Part shown: piece after piece, positions 9,187 to 16,203 of the stretch
How positions within the stretch are numbered: the first letter of the stretch is position 1
Layout: every line of letters begins with the position of its first letter
From: Candidatus Kryptoniota bacterium
GTDB taxonomy: Bacteria > Bacteroidota > Ignavibacteria > Kryptoniales > JAKASW01
Reading direction: 5' to 3'
Length of the DNA: 64,000 bases
Assembly: GCA_036567965.1 (NCBI GenBank)
Contig: DATCTN010000031.1
Span: forward strand, 310,001 to 374,000
Position numbers and translations under genes: made by a program
The notes under the pieces: model-generated
Seen by the model: only the letters and a program-made list of their open reading frames with translations
Databases searched by the model: none
What the model was told of the DNA's origin: nothing

Positions 9187-9948
9187 ATGGCTACACCGAT
9201 CTTGACCATTATAGTAATTTTCGCGGTGTTCTTTCTCGCCAGCGCAATACGCGTCTTGAGAGAGTATGAACGCGCAGTCATCTTCAGACTTGGACGACTC
9301 ATCGGGGCGAAAGGCCCGGGTCTGATTATACTTGTTCCCATTGTCGACAGGATGGTACGTGTGAGCCTGAGGACGATTGCAATGGACGTCCCGCCGCAAG
9401 ATATCATTACACGCGACAACGTCAGCATCAAAGTAAGCGCGGTGATCTACTTCAGGGTTCTGGACGCCAACAAGGCGGTCGTCGAAGTGGAGGACTATTT
9501 ATTTGCCACGAGCCAGATGTCTCAGACCACACTGAGAAGTATTCTGGGACAATCTGAGTTGGACGAGCTTCTTGCGGAGCGCGATAAGATCAACAAGGAA
9601 CTTCAGGGAATCATTGACAGTCATACCGAGCCTTGGGGCATAAAGGTGTCGAATGTAGAGGTGAAACAAATCGACCTTCCGCAGGAAATGCAAAGAGCTA
9701 TGGCGAAGCAGGCGGAGGCTGAGAGGGAACGCCGTTCAAAAGTTATAGCCGCAGAAGGAGAATTCCAGGCGTCTCAGCGTTTGGCGGATGCAGCAAAGAT
9801 ACTGAGCGAACAGCCGAGCGCTCTTACGTTGCGATATCTCCAGACCCTCCGTGAAATTGCGACTGAGAACAATTCAACGACAATATTCCCGGTCCCAATT
9901 GATTTGTTGACGCCATTCTTGGAAAAGGGTCTCGGAGTGAAGAAGTAG
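9187..9948 (+). CDS. Stomatin-like SPFH-domain protein (slipin)
   Basis: A 253-residue membrane-anchored scaffold of the stomatin/slipin family. An N-terminal membrane segment (residues about 5-24) is followed by an SPFH/Band-7 domain with the slipin signature [13 protein letters not shown] and the [11 protein letters not shown] strand, then a helical heptad region rich in Ala, Glu and Arg (about 170-215) that promotes oligomerisation. It forms an operon with the NfeD-type protease 8 bases upstream. In studied systems slipins form large membrane rings, and the partner protease cleaves the C-terminal hydrophobic segment; here that segment is [12 protein letters not shown] followed by FPVPIDLL. 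A bidirectional terminator follows. Confidence 0.95.
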   Translation: MATPILTIIVIFAVFFLASAIRVLREYERAVIFRLGRLIGAKGPGLIILVPIVDRMVRVSLRTIAMDVPPQDIITRDNVSIKVSAVIYFRVLDANKAVVEVEDYLFATSQMSQTTLRSILGQSELDELLAERDKINKELQGIIDSHTEPWGIKVSNVEVKQIDLPQEMQRAMAKQAEAERERRSKVIAAEGEFQASQRLADAAKILSEQPSALTLRYLQTLREIATENNSTTIFPVPIDLLTPFLEKGLGVKK

Positions 9949-9982
9949 TCGGACGAGCTGACTTGCTCTGATCTGCGAAAAG

Positions 9983-10010
9983 AAAAAGCCCCGCACGAGC
10001 GGGGCTTTTT
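9983..10010. terminator. Bidirectional terminator between slipin and lipoprotein genes
   Basis: GCCCCGC (9988-9994) pairs with GCGGGGC (9999-10005) around ACGA. A-tract 9983-9987 and T-tract 10006-10010 give a U-run on both strands, suiting the convergent genes. Confidence 0.92.
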
Positions 10011-10039
10011 GTTCATCCACCGATTTCAAAACCTAACTA

Positions 10040-10774
10040 TCAGCTCCAGCTTCCTGAGTTTGTCTCGCCAGTGGTGGGATCAAAGGACGTCCATGTGCCT
10101 GATCCAGTTGAGGTCCATTTTACGTCTAGCACCTGAACAGCTCCTGATGCCGGGCCTTCGTATACCACCAGTTCTCCGCTCTTGTCCGTATTGTTAGTGA
10201 ACACTTGCTTGGCGACCTGAGCGCCGGTGGTGTCGTTGACAATGATGGTCCCGGTCAGGGTCCCAGTGGAACCTGTCGACCAGGTCACCGCGTATGCCGC
10301 TATGGTGGAATTGACATAGTAGAGTGTCCAGCTCCCTGATTTGCCGTCAGTGGTCTCAGACCCGTTCAGAACAGTCCAGTTGCTGAACGTTTCGCTCGAC
10401 CCACTGCTGGTGAGGGTTCCATTGTAAACAAGCTTCCAATCGTACCCGTTACTACTCGAAGTGGCGGACCAGGTAGCCGTGAATCCTTGAATCGCCGCGT
10501 ACGTCCAGGTCCAGGTATTGCCGGATTGAGTTCCGCCGTTGGCTGTGTAAAATCCAAGGTATCCGGTTACGTATGCATTGAATAAGCTGGCATAACTTTT
10601 TGCTGTTACGGCTCCTTGGCTCGTGTCTGCACTTGCGGAAGTTGAGGTCGGGCCGGCGAATGTGGGTGCCTTTAGGACCGGCGCAGTTCCGGAAGGGCTG
10701 GTACTCTTTGAGCAACCTACCAGAAGAAGGCCGGCTATAATTGCCGTGCCGACTCCCGCTACGAATTTTGACAT
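10040..10774 (-). CDS. Hypothetical Ser/Thr-rich lipoprotein
   Basis: No family is recognised. The N-terminus is a lipoprotein signal with lipobox LLVGC, so Cys21 is probably lipidated and the protein anchored to a membrane. A Ser/Thr/Ala-rich linker (about 22-60) leads to a domain dominated by short beta strands with repeated WTWTY, WTLYY and GSWTL-like elements, suggesting a beta-sheet or beta-barrel-like lipocalin-type fold. It has 244 residues, a good ribosome site (AGGAGG) and no operon partner. It could be an outer-membrane or surface lipoprotein; substrate and role cannot be told. Confidence 0.8.
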   Translation of the reverse strand: MSKFVAGVGTAIIAGLLLVGCSKSTSPSGTAPVLKAPTFAGPTSTSASADTSQGAVTAKSYASLFNAYVTGYLGFYTANGGTQSGNTWTWTYAAIQGFTATWSATSSSNGYDWKLVYNGTLTSSGSSETFSNWTVLNGSETTDGKSGSWTLYYVNSTIAAYAVTWSTGSTGTLTGTIIVNDTTGAQVAKQVFTNNTDKSGELVVYEGPASGAVQVLDVKWTSTGSGTWTSFDPTTGETNSGSWS

Positions 10775-10915
10775 TTAATTACCTCCTCTTATTTTGAATG
10801 TGTTATTAGTTGTCCATGCCACAAATTTCCGATAAGCTAACCTGTCTTAGGGACATAGGCAAGCGGAATCTGCCACGTCCCACGATTACCACTAACAGCA
10901 AAAATCAACGAAAAG

Positions 10916-10944
10916 TTGCCTTCGATAGTGCCTTAAGCTAAATT
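10916..10944 (+). promoter_or_regulatory. Candidate promoter of the porD operon
   Basis: TTGCCT (10916-10921), a 17-base spacer and TAAATT (10939-10944) lie 18 bases before the porD start codon. The predicted transcript start is about 10951, just ahead of the GGAGG ribosome site. Confidence 0.55.
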
Positions 10945-10962
10945 CTGATCGGAGGTTAGTCT

Positions 10963-11847
10963 ATGAAATGGATGCTTTGGCTCCTCATGTTCGGGTTGTC
11001 CTGGACTGTCTCAGCCCAGGAAATCGAGAGCACTGTTACCATAAACTCAGACGCGCTGCCGAGCGGAACCGATAAAGACAACATAGCAAATCTAGCCCGC
11101 GATCTCCAGAATTACATCAACAGCTACAGGTGGACCGGCGAGGAATTCAAAGGGCCCAAGATCAAAGTCACGCTTTCAATCCAGCTCCAGACGGCCTCCA
11201 ACGGGGTATACACTGCGCAAGCATTCGTCGCAAGCCAACGTCCGATCTTCAAGTCGAACGACATGTCTCCGATGGTCAGAATTCTGGATAACGCATGGCA
11301 GTTCAATTATGCCAAAGATCAGTCGTTATATCACGATGAGTTTCATTTCAACGCGCTCACTGGATTCGTAGATTATTATATGTATGTCGTTCTCGGATTT
11401 GATTACGATTCGTATGATCCGTTGGGAGGGAGCAAGTTCTTTCAGCGCGCCTCCAACATAGTGGCACAGGGACAGAATGGCGATTATCCGACAGGCTGGC
11501 AACCCGGAGGTTCCGGAACTTACTCGCGGAATGCTCTCGCCGCCGACGTGCTGTCGGGAAAATATGAAGAGTTCAGGAAAGCATTTTGTGATTACGAATA
11601 CAACGGAATAGATCTTCTTTCCACTCAAAAGGATACGGCTCAGGCCGCATTAGCCGCGGCATTAAATAAAATCGCTGATGTTGTAATCCAGAACGGATCC
11701 CGCAGCGCACTGGCGAAAGTCTTCTTTGACGCGAAGTATTCCGAAATTGCAGATGCTTTAAGAGATTATCCGGATAAGGGAATACTTCAAAAACTTTCGG
11801 TTGCGGACCAATCACATCAGAGTACTTACCTGAAATACGTGAACTGA
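10963..11847 (+). CDS. porD: PorD-like T9SS-associated protein (DUF4835)
   Basis: A periplasmic or outer-membrane-associated protein of the DUF4835/PorD family, required in some Bacteroidetes for type IX secretion, with unknown mechanism. Residues 1-18 are a signal peptide ending in VSAQ. Family features are the TVTINSDAL start, the NYINSYRWTGEEF helix and strand, QRPIF, the FHFNALTGFVDYYMYVVLGFDYDSYDPLGGSKFF block and the ALAKVFFDAKYSEI segment near the C-terminus. The length (294) matches P. gingivalis PorD. It heads an operon with a PorV-like barrel and an HhH-barrel protein, and its own promoter and GGAGG site are visible. Identity is from remembered family pattern, hence not full confidence. 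Confidence 0.85.
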   Translation: MKWMLWLLMFGLSWTVSAQEIESTVTINSDALPSGTDKDNIANLARDLQNYINSYRWTGEEFKGPKIKVTLSIQLQTASNGVYTAQAFVASQRPIFKSNDMSPMVRILDNAWQFNYAKDQSLYHDEFHFNALTGFVDYYMYVVLGFDYDSYDPLGGSKFFQRASNIVAQGQNGDYPTGWQPGGSGTYSRNALAADVLSGKYEEFRKAFCDYEYNGIDLLSTQKDTAQAALAAALNKIADVVIQNGSRSALAKVFFDAKYSEIADALRDYPDKGILQKLSVADQSHQSTYLKYVN

Positions 11848-11915
11848 TCCGCGTCAAGGTCAAACTTTAATCTCGGTCGGCGGAATCTGCCGCCTGTCAC
11901 AAAGGGCATTGTGAT

Positions 11916-12803
11916 ATGTCAAACGCTGGTCGTGCATCGTGGGTAACTCTTTTCGTAGCTATCGTTTTGTGTCTTCCTACCGAATCGCGTGCAGGCTTTG
12001 AAAGGAGATTCGCCGGTGCGAGGTCACTTGGAACCGGCGGGGCGCTGTGTTCGGTGGGAGAAGATCCGTGGTCGTTCTATTTCAATCCGGCACGCGCTGC
12101 CCAGATCAGGGAATTGAACATCTTTTATGTCCCCTCCGTCCTTGGTGTCGAGGAAGTGAAGGCCACCGGCCTGGCCTACCGCGACTATTTAGGAAATGTT
12201 GATATCGGTGCCTCTGCGCAGACTTTCGGATTCGATCTGTACAGGGAATCTGTCTTCAGCCTTAACGTGTCAATGCCGGTTTACGAATTTTTGTTTGTGG
12301 GAATGAACCTAAATGGAAATCACCTATACATCGACGGGTACGGTACTGATTTCTCCGTCAGCGTTGACGCCGGTGCACGAATGTTCTTGTCAGACCACTT
12401 TTCCTTTGCCTTCGGCGCGACGAATGTAAATTCCGCGTCGATGACCCTGTCGAATGACAGACTGCCTCAAACTTTTTCGGCTGGAATTGCGTTCCAGTCC
12501 GGCCAGCTTAATGTCGGGATCGAGTATTTCAAAGAGCTCGGCTTTCCCTCATCTGCAAGAATAGCCGCGGAGTACTCCCCGACAAAATTCCTTATACTCC
12601 GGTGCGGCTCAGCCAGCGGGATGAATACTTTCAACGCAGGAGTCTCTCTGAAGTTTCTATCTTTCGAATTCGAGTATGGAGCCGCTTTTCATCAAGTGCT
12701 GGGGACGACTCACTCGTTCGGTTTGTCCATCAGATTGCAGGACGTCTTCGGCTCCGAATTCGAAAAGATTCTTGACCGGAGGAAGATATTAAGGGGTGAA
12801 TGA
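11916..12803 (+). CDS. PorV/PorQ-like outer-membrane protein
   Basis: A 295-residue FadL-fold outer-membrane barrel of the PorV/PorQ type. A signal peptide (about 1-26, ending SRAG) is followed by the family's ARSLGTGGALCSVGEDPWSF region, where a glycine-rich N-terminal plug precedes FNPARA. Alternating aromatic/polar beta strands fill the rest. PorV acts as a shuttle taking cargo from SprA to the attachment complex, and PorQ-type proteins are relatives of unclear role; I cannot say which this is. It lies between porD and an HhH-barrel gene, overlapping the latter by ATGA, so all three are probably one operon. Confidence 0.75.
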   Translation: MSNAGRASWVTLFVAIVLCLPTESRAGFERRFAGARSLGTGGALCSVGEDPWSFYFNPARAAQIRELNIFYVPSVLGVEEVKATGLAYRDYLGNVDIGASAQTFGFDLYRESVFSLNVSMPVYEFLFVGMNLNGNHLYIDGYGTDFSVSVDAGARMFLSDHFSFAFGATNVNSASMTLSNDRLPQTFSAGIAFQSGQLNVGIEYFKELGFPSSARIAAEYSPTKFLILRCGSASGMNTFNAGVSLKFLSFEFEYGAAFHQVLGTTHSFGLSIRLQDVFGSEFEKILDRRKILRGE

Positions 12804-14695
12804 AACGTCCGCTGGTTTTCATTCTCGTCTCTTTCCTTCAAGCTGCGGCGATCGCCCAAACAGGGGAAGACGAGATAAAGATGGAGAACTTACAAGAGTC
12901 GCTTCAATCGGCAAAGGTAGACGCGGATGAGCGAGATGAAGAGTTCAACCTAAATACTATCTCCGAGCCCGAACTTCTATCGATTCCATCCATGACCCGG
13001 CAATTTGCTCGTGCAATAATCAGCTACCGGGTAAGCAACGGTCCCATCCGGTCATTTGATGAGCTGAGGGCGCTTGAGGGTTCAACGCCGGACTTGATCT
13101 CCATGTTGCGACAACACGCTAAGATCGCTTTGTACAATGGTCCAACGACCGAGCTTTCAACGTATGCCGCTTTCTCGCCCGAAAAGATTGCGATTTATCG
13201 TGACGCGGATGGCGAGAGCGGCTTCAGAAATTTTCAGAAGTTCGGGATCAAATATGGGAACATCGAAGCGTATAGTGTCACGGACAAGGATGCGGGAGAG
13301 AGAGATTACCTCGATTTCTTCTCCGCATCGGTTCTTGTCCGGAATGTTCTCTGCTTTTCGGCGTTCGATGTGGGAGACTACACACTGAGCCTGGGAAACG
13401 GGATGCTTTTTTCCAAACCCGGGATGGCTACGAAGTCATTCGAACCGGTATCGCCGCTTTTTGAAGGAGAGCCTTACTCACTCAAGCCATACTGGTCGCG
13501 ATCGGAAAATGGTTTCCTCAGGGGCGCTGCAGTTGAAATGCCGTCAGGCGATTTTGATTTTACATGCTTTGTTTCGAGAAAAAGCCTAAGCGCCTCATTC
13601 GACACCAGCGGCAGAGTCTCGTCGATTGATTACACTGGATTGTCCACGGCCACGTCAGGAAATGGAACCGAAAGGAAACTTGGCGAATCAGTTTACGGCG
13701 GTATAGCCGGATTTAACTCGGGCTTGACATACTGTGGAATGGCAGCGGCATATTTCGATTATGATCACCCATTTCAAAACTATTACAGAGAGAGGAATCT
13801 CGACCTTGAGATGTATCTGCGGTCGCAGTTCGATAACGCAGAGATTTCAGGTGAAGTAGTATCGGCCAGGACGACATCATTCACAGCGAACCTAGACCTT
13901 GATTATCAGGACGCGGAGTTTTGCGTCGGCTTGCGGAATCTGAGAATGGAGATTGCCCCGGTCTATGCCGGTGTCATATCCGAGACTTACCCGCTGTCTC
14001 CGGAGGAGGGAATATATCTTGGGACCACGTTACGTCCCGTCAAGCATGTCAAGATCGGATTTTATTATGATCGATTCCGCCTGATTTCTCTGTCGGGCAA
14101 ACCCGATCGGAACGGCGAAGAGATACTTGCTGAATCATACATCAACCTCTCTGAAAGAGATCTTCTCGATGGCGGGACGCTCTACTTTCGCTACAGGTAC
14201 AAATCAAAGGAGGACTACTACCTGATCGTGGACGATTTACCGGCAGCTCAATCGACCATGGAGGGCTCGAATCAATCTGTCAGGATAGAAATCGCCGATA
14301 GATTCTCGGCGTCGTACTCCGCGAAGTTAAGATTTGATAAGATTTTTGTTTCATCCGGAGAATCAGGAGAAATGTTGCTTCTCACAACTGACTTTAGTTC
14401 GGCTCCACTGAAGATAACCTCTGCGATCTCGGTTTACAGGACCGACTCATACTTGTCAGGAATTTACGTTTCGGAAAAAGATTTGCCGGGTGTAAGTCAG
14501 CTGGTGGTTCTATATGGAGACGGCGCCAGGATGTCTCTTCTTGCATTGTATTCTGTGTCGAGAGCTGTTTCGGTCAGCTGCAAACTTTCAAGGGACGTCT
14601 TCAACGCGAAGCGTGAAGTCTCTCTCGGCAAAATTTCCAATTTCTTCCCGGCCCTGACGTATGTGGGCTTCGAGTTAAGCTTCAAGTTCCGCTGA
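12800..14695 (+). CDS. Helix-hairpin-helix plus outer-membrane beta-barrel protein
   Basis: A 631-residue protein combining a signal peptide (about 1-20), a ComEA-like helix-hairpin-helix segment (about 49-110; NLNTISEPELLSIPSM, then FDELRALEG) and a long region of amphipathic beta strands (about 130-631) ending in LSFKFR, a typical C-terminal barrel strand with a terminal aromatic and basic residue. Proteins of this layout are common in Ignavibacteria and Bacteroidota and lack a studied function. The HhH could bind DNA or serve as a periplasmic plug or protein contact. It shares an ATGA overlap with the PorV-like gene, placing it in the porD operon. It could be an uncharacterised envelope or DNA-uptake component. 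Confidence 0.75.
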   Translation: MKRPLVFILVSFLQAAAIAQTGEDEIKMENLQESLQSAKVDADERDEEFNLNTISEPELLSIPSMTRQFARAIISYRVSNGPIRSFDELRALEGSTPDLISMLRQHAKIALYNGPTTELSTYAAFSPEKIAIYRDADGESGFRNFQKFGIKYGNIEAYSVTDKDAGERDYLDFFSASVLVRNVLCFSAFDVGDYTLSLGNGMLFSKPGMATKSFEPVSPLFEGEPYSLKPYWSRSENGFLRGAAVEMPSGDFDFTCFVSRKSLSASFDTSGRVSSIDYTGLSTATSGNGTERKLGESVYGGIAGFNSGLTYCGMAAAYFDYDHPFQNYYRERNLDLEMYLRSQFDNAEISGEVVSARTTSFTANLDLDYQDAEFCVGLRNLRMEIAPVYAGVISETYPLSPEEGIYLGTTLRPVKHVKIGFYYDRFRLISLSGKPDRNGEEILAESYINLSERDLLDGGTLYFRYRYKSKEDYYLIVDDLPAAQSTMEGSNQSVRIEIADRFSASYSAKLRFDKIFVSSGESGEMLLLTTDFSSAPLKITSAISVYRTDSYLSGIYVSEKDLPGVSQLVVLYGDGARMSLLALYSVSRAVSVSCKLSRDVFNAKREVSLGKISNFFPALTYVGFELSFKFR

Positions 14696-14920
14696 GACAA
14701 ATCCAGAGGGGTGAACCCGCCTTTCTTTGGGTCAATCTCATTTCACCAGGTGCCTCCCATGCGGTCGGAATTGCATTCTGGTCTTACGAATTGTTTTCAT
14801 CTTTCGGCGGAAATTTCTATTATTAATAAATTGTGTTTTGAATTTATCACAAAGTCTGCTGATCGGCTCGAATAGCGTGATCGAAGCGGAAAAATTTCAT
14901 CTATTCATGAGTACGCATAA

Positions 14921-15535
14921 GTGAAACCTACATATTCTGCATTGGTATTTGATCTTGGGAATGTGCTTCTCCCATTTAATTATGAGATAATCCTTTCTGG
15001 TCTGGATAGGATTGAGATTGGACTCGGGGAAAAATTCAAGCGTTTCTACAGAACCAATTACGAATTGCACAGAGAACTCGAGTGCGGAAAGCTGTCCGAG
15101 GGGAAATTCCTTGAGATCGTACTCGGTGCACTCGACAACAAATTATCGAAAGAAGATTTCTGCGAATTGTATTCGAATATCTTTACGGTAAACAATGAGC
15201 TTGTGCGCATTTTGCCTGCACTGAAGAAGAACTACAAACTGGTTCTGATGTCGAACACGAATGGAATCCACCAGCGGTACGGATGGGGGAAGTATGAGTT
15301 TCTCAAAGTCTTCGACAAGCTTGTTCTTTCGCATGAAGCGGGCGCCGTCAAGCCTGAGCCGGCAATCTATAAGGCAGTTGAGGCGTATACCTCGGCTCAG
15401 CCTGAGGAACATTTCTATACGGACGACATTGCGGAATACATTGCTGGTGCCAGACTTCTCGGCTGGGACGCAGTCCAGTTCACGGGCAACGGGGAACTGT
15501 TCACTGAAATGGATAAGCGTGGAATTCGTTATTGA
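14921..15535 (+). CDS. HAD-superfamily hydrolase (subfamily IA, YihX-like)
   Basis: A cytosolic phosphatase-like protein of 204 residues. Motif I is VFDLGNVLLPF with nucleophile Asp12; motif II is LMSNTNG; motif III Lys lies in GAVKPEPAIY; motif IV is the acidic pair in FYTDDIAEYIAGA. The DLGN start and the cap domain of roughly 80 residues suit the YihX/epoxide-hydrolase-N-like group, some of which dephosphorylate alpha-D-glucose 1-phosphate; the substrate here is not determinable. Start is GTG 14921 without a Shine-Dalgarno sequence. The gene stands alone and converges with the amidase gene 20 bases further on. The 225 bases before it contain no recognised element. Confidence 0.9.
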   Translation: MKPTYSALVFDLGNVLLPFNYEIILSGLDRIEIGLGEKFKRFYRTNYELHRELECGKLSEGKFLEIVLGALDNKLSKEDFCELYSNIFTVNNELVRILPALKKNYKLVLMSNTNGIHQRYGWGKYEFLKVFDKLVLSHEAGAVKPEPAIYKAVEAYTSAQPEEHFYTDDIAEYIAGARLLGWDAVQFTGNGELFTEMDKRGIRY

Positions 15536-15555
15536 CTGCCGCTATCCAGCGCGAG

Positions 15556-16116
15556 TTATCGGTATCCACGGAGCAACGAGTTAAATTTATTCCAATCGAA
15601 CAACCAGGGATCCGTTTTCCTTCCGGGAGCGATATCGCTGTGACCCAAAATGAATTTAATAGTGTATTCCGCTTTGAGATGAGATACAAGTTTCGCGAGT
15701 GACGAGTACTGGCCTTCGGTGGGACCGTCGGTTTCGGTATTTATGATTTCTATTCCTATCGAAACCTGATTGACGTTGGTGACGCCGTCCGGAAGGCGGC
15801 TCTTTCCCGCGTGGTAGGCTACATCTTCCTCTTTAACGAGTCTGTGAATACCTCCTTCTCGATCGATGATAAAATGCGGTGAGACGTTTATCTCCTTATA
15901 CTCGTCGAGTATGCCGTTGAGGCTGAACGAATCGGGTGTGAGCGCGTTGAATGAAGAATGGATAATAATTGCTTCGACCTTGCGCGGCCAATCGGACTTT
16001 TTGTGGCCCCAGTCGATCAGATGGTCGATGATCATCAAATGCATGGACTTCGTAGAGTCCGCCGAAACGGTTTGCTGCTGCGGGGTAAGAAGTAGAAACA
16101 TGATCAGCGATAACAT
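15556..16116 (-). CDS. N-acetylmuramoyl-L-alanine amidase (Amidase_2)
   Basis: A predicted zinc amidase that cuts the bond between N-acetylmuramic acid and L-alanine in peptidoglycan or its fragments. The 186-residue protein starts with a hydrophobic stretch (about 1-20) that looks like a signal peptide. The Amidase_2 (AmpD-like) domain shows AIIIHSSF with the first Zn His, SPHFIIDREGGIHRLV, AYHAGKS, VSIGIEIIN with the catalytic-region Glu, and ILGHSDIAPGRKTDPW with the second Zn His and the Asp. It is monocistronic and could act in wall turnover or in feeding on other cells' peptidoglycan. Confidence 0.92.
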   Translation of the reverse strand: MLSLIMFLLLTPQQQTVSADSTKSMHLMIIDHLIDWGHKKSDWPRKVEAIIIHSSFNALTPDSFSLNGILDEYKEINVSPHFIIDREGGIHRLVKEEDVAYHAGKSRLPDGVTNVNQVSIGIEIINTETDGPTEGQYSSLAKLVSHLKAEYTIKFILGHSDIAPGRKTDPWLFDWNKFNSLLRGYR

Positions 16117-16146
16117 ATCAGCGGACAGTATATGACAAGAGAAAAA

Positions 16147-16181
16147 AATAAAAAAGCCGCCGGAAGGGATTTACCGGCGGC
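16147..16181 (-). terminator. Terminator after nrdJ
   Basis: Read on the minus strand, GCCGCCGG (plus 16174-16181 and its partner 16156-16163) forms an 8-bp stem with a 10-base loop, followed by a long U-run (A-tract 16147-16155 on plus). Confidence 0.88.
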
Positions 16182-16203
16182 CTGAGGTAAGAACAACCTA
16201 CTA

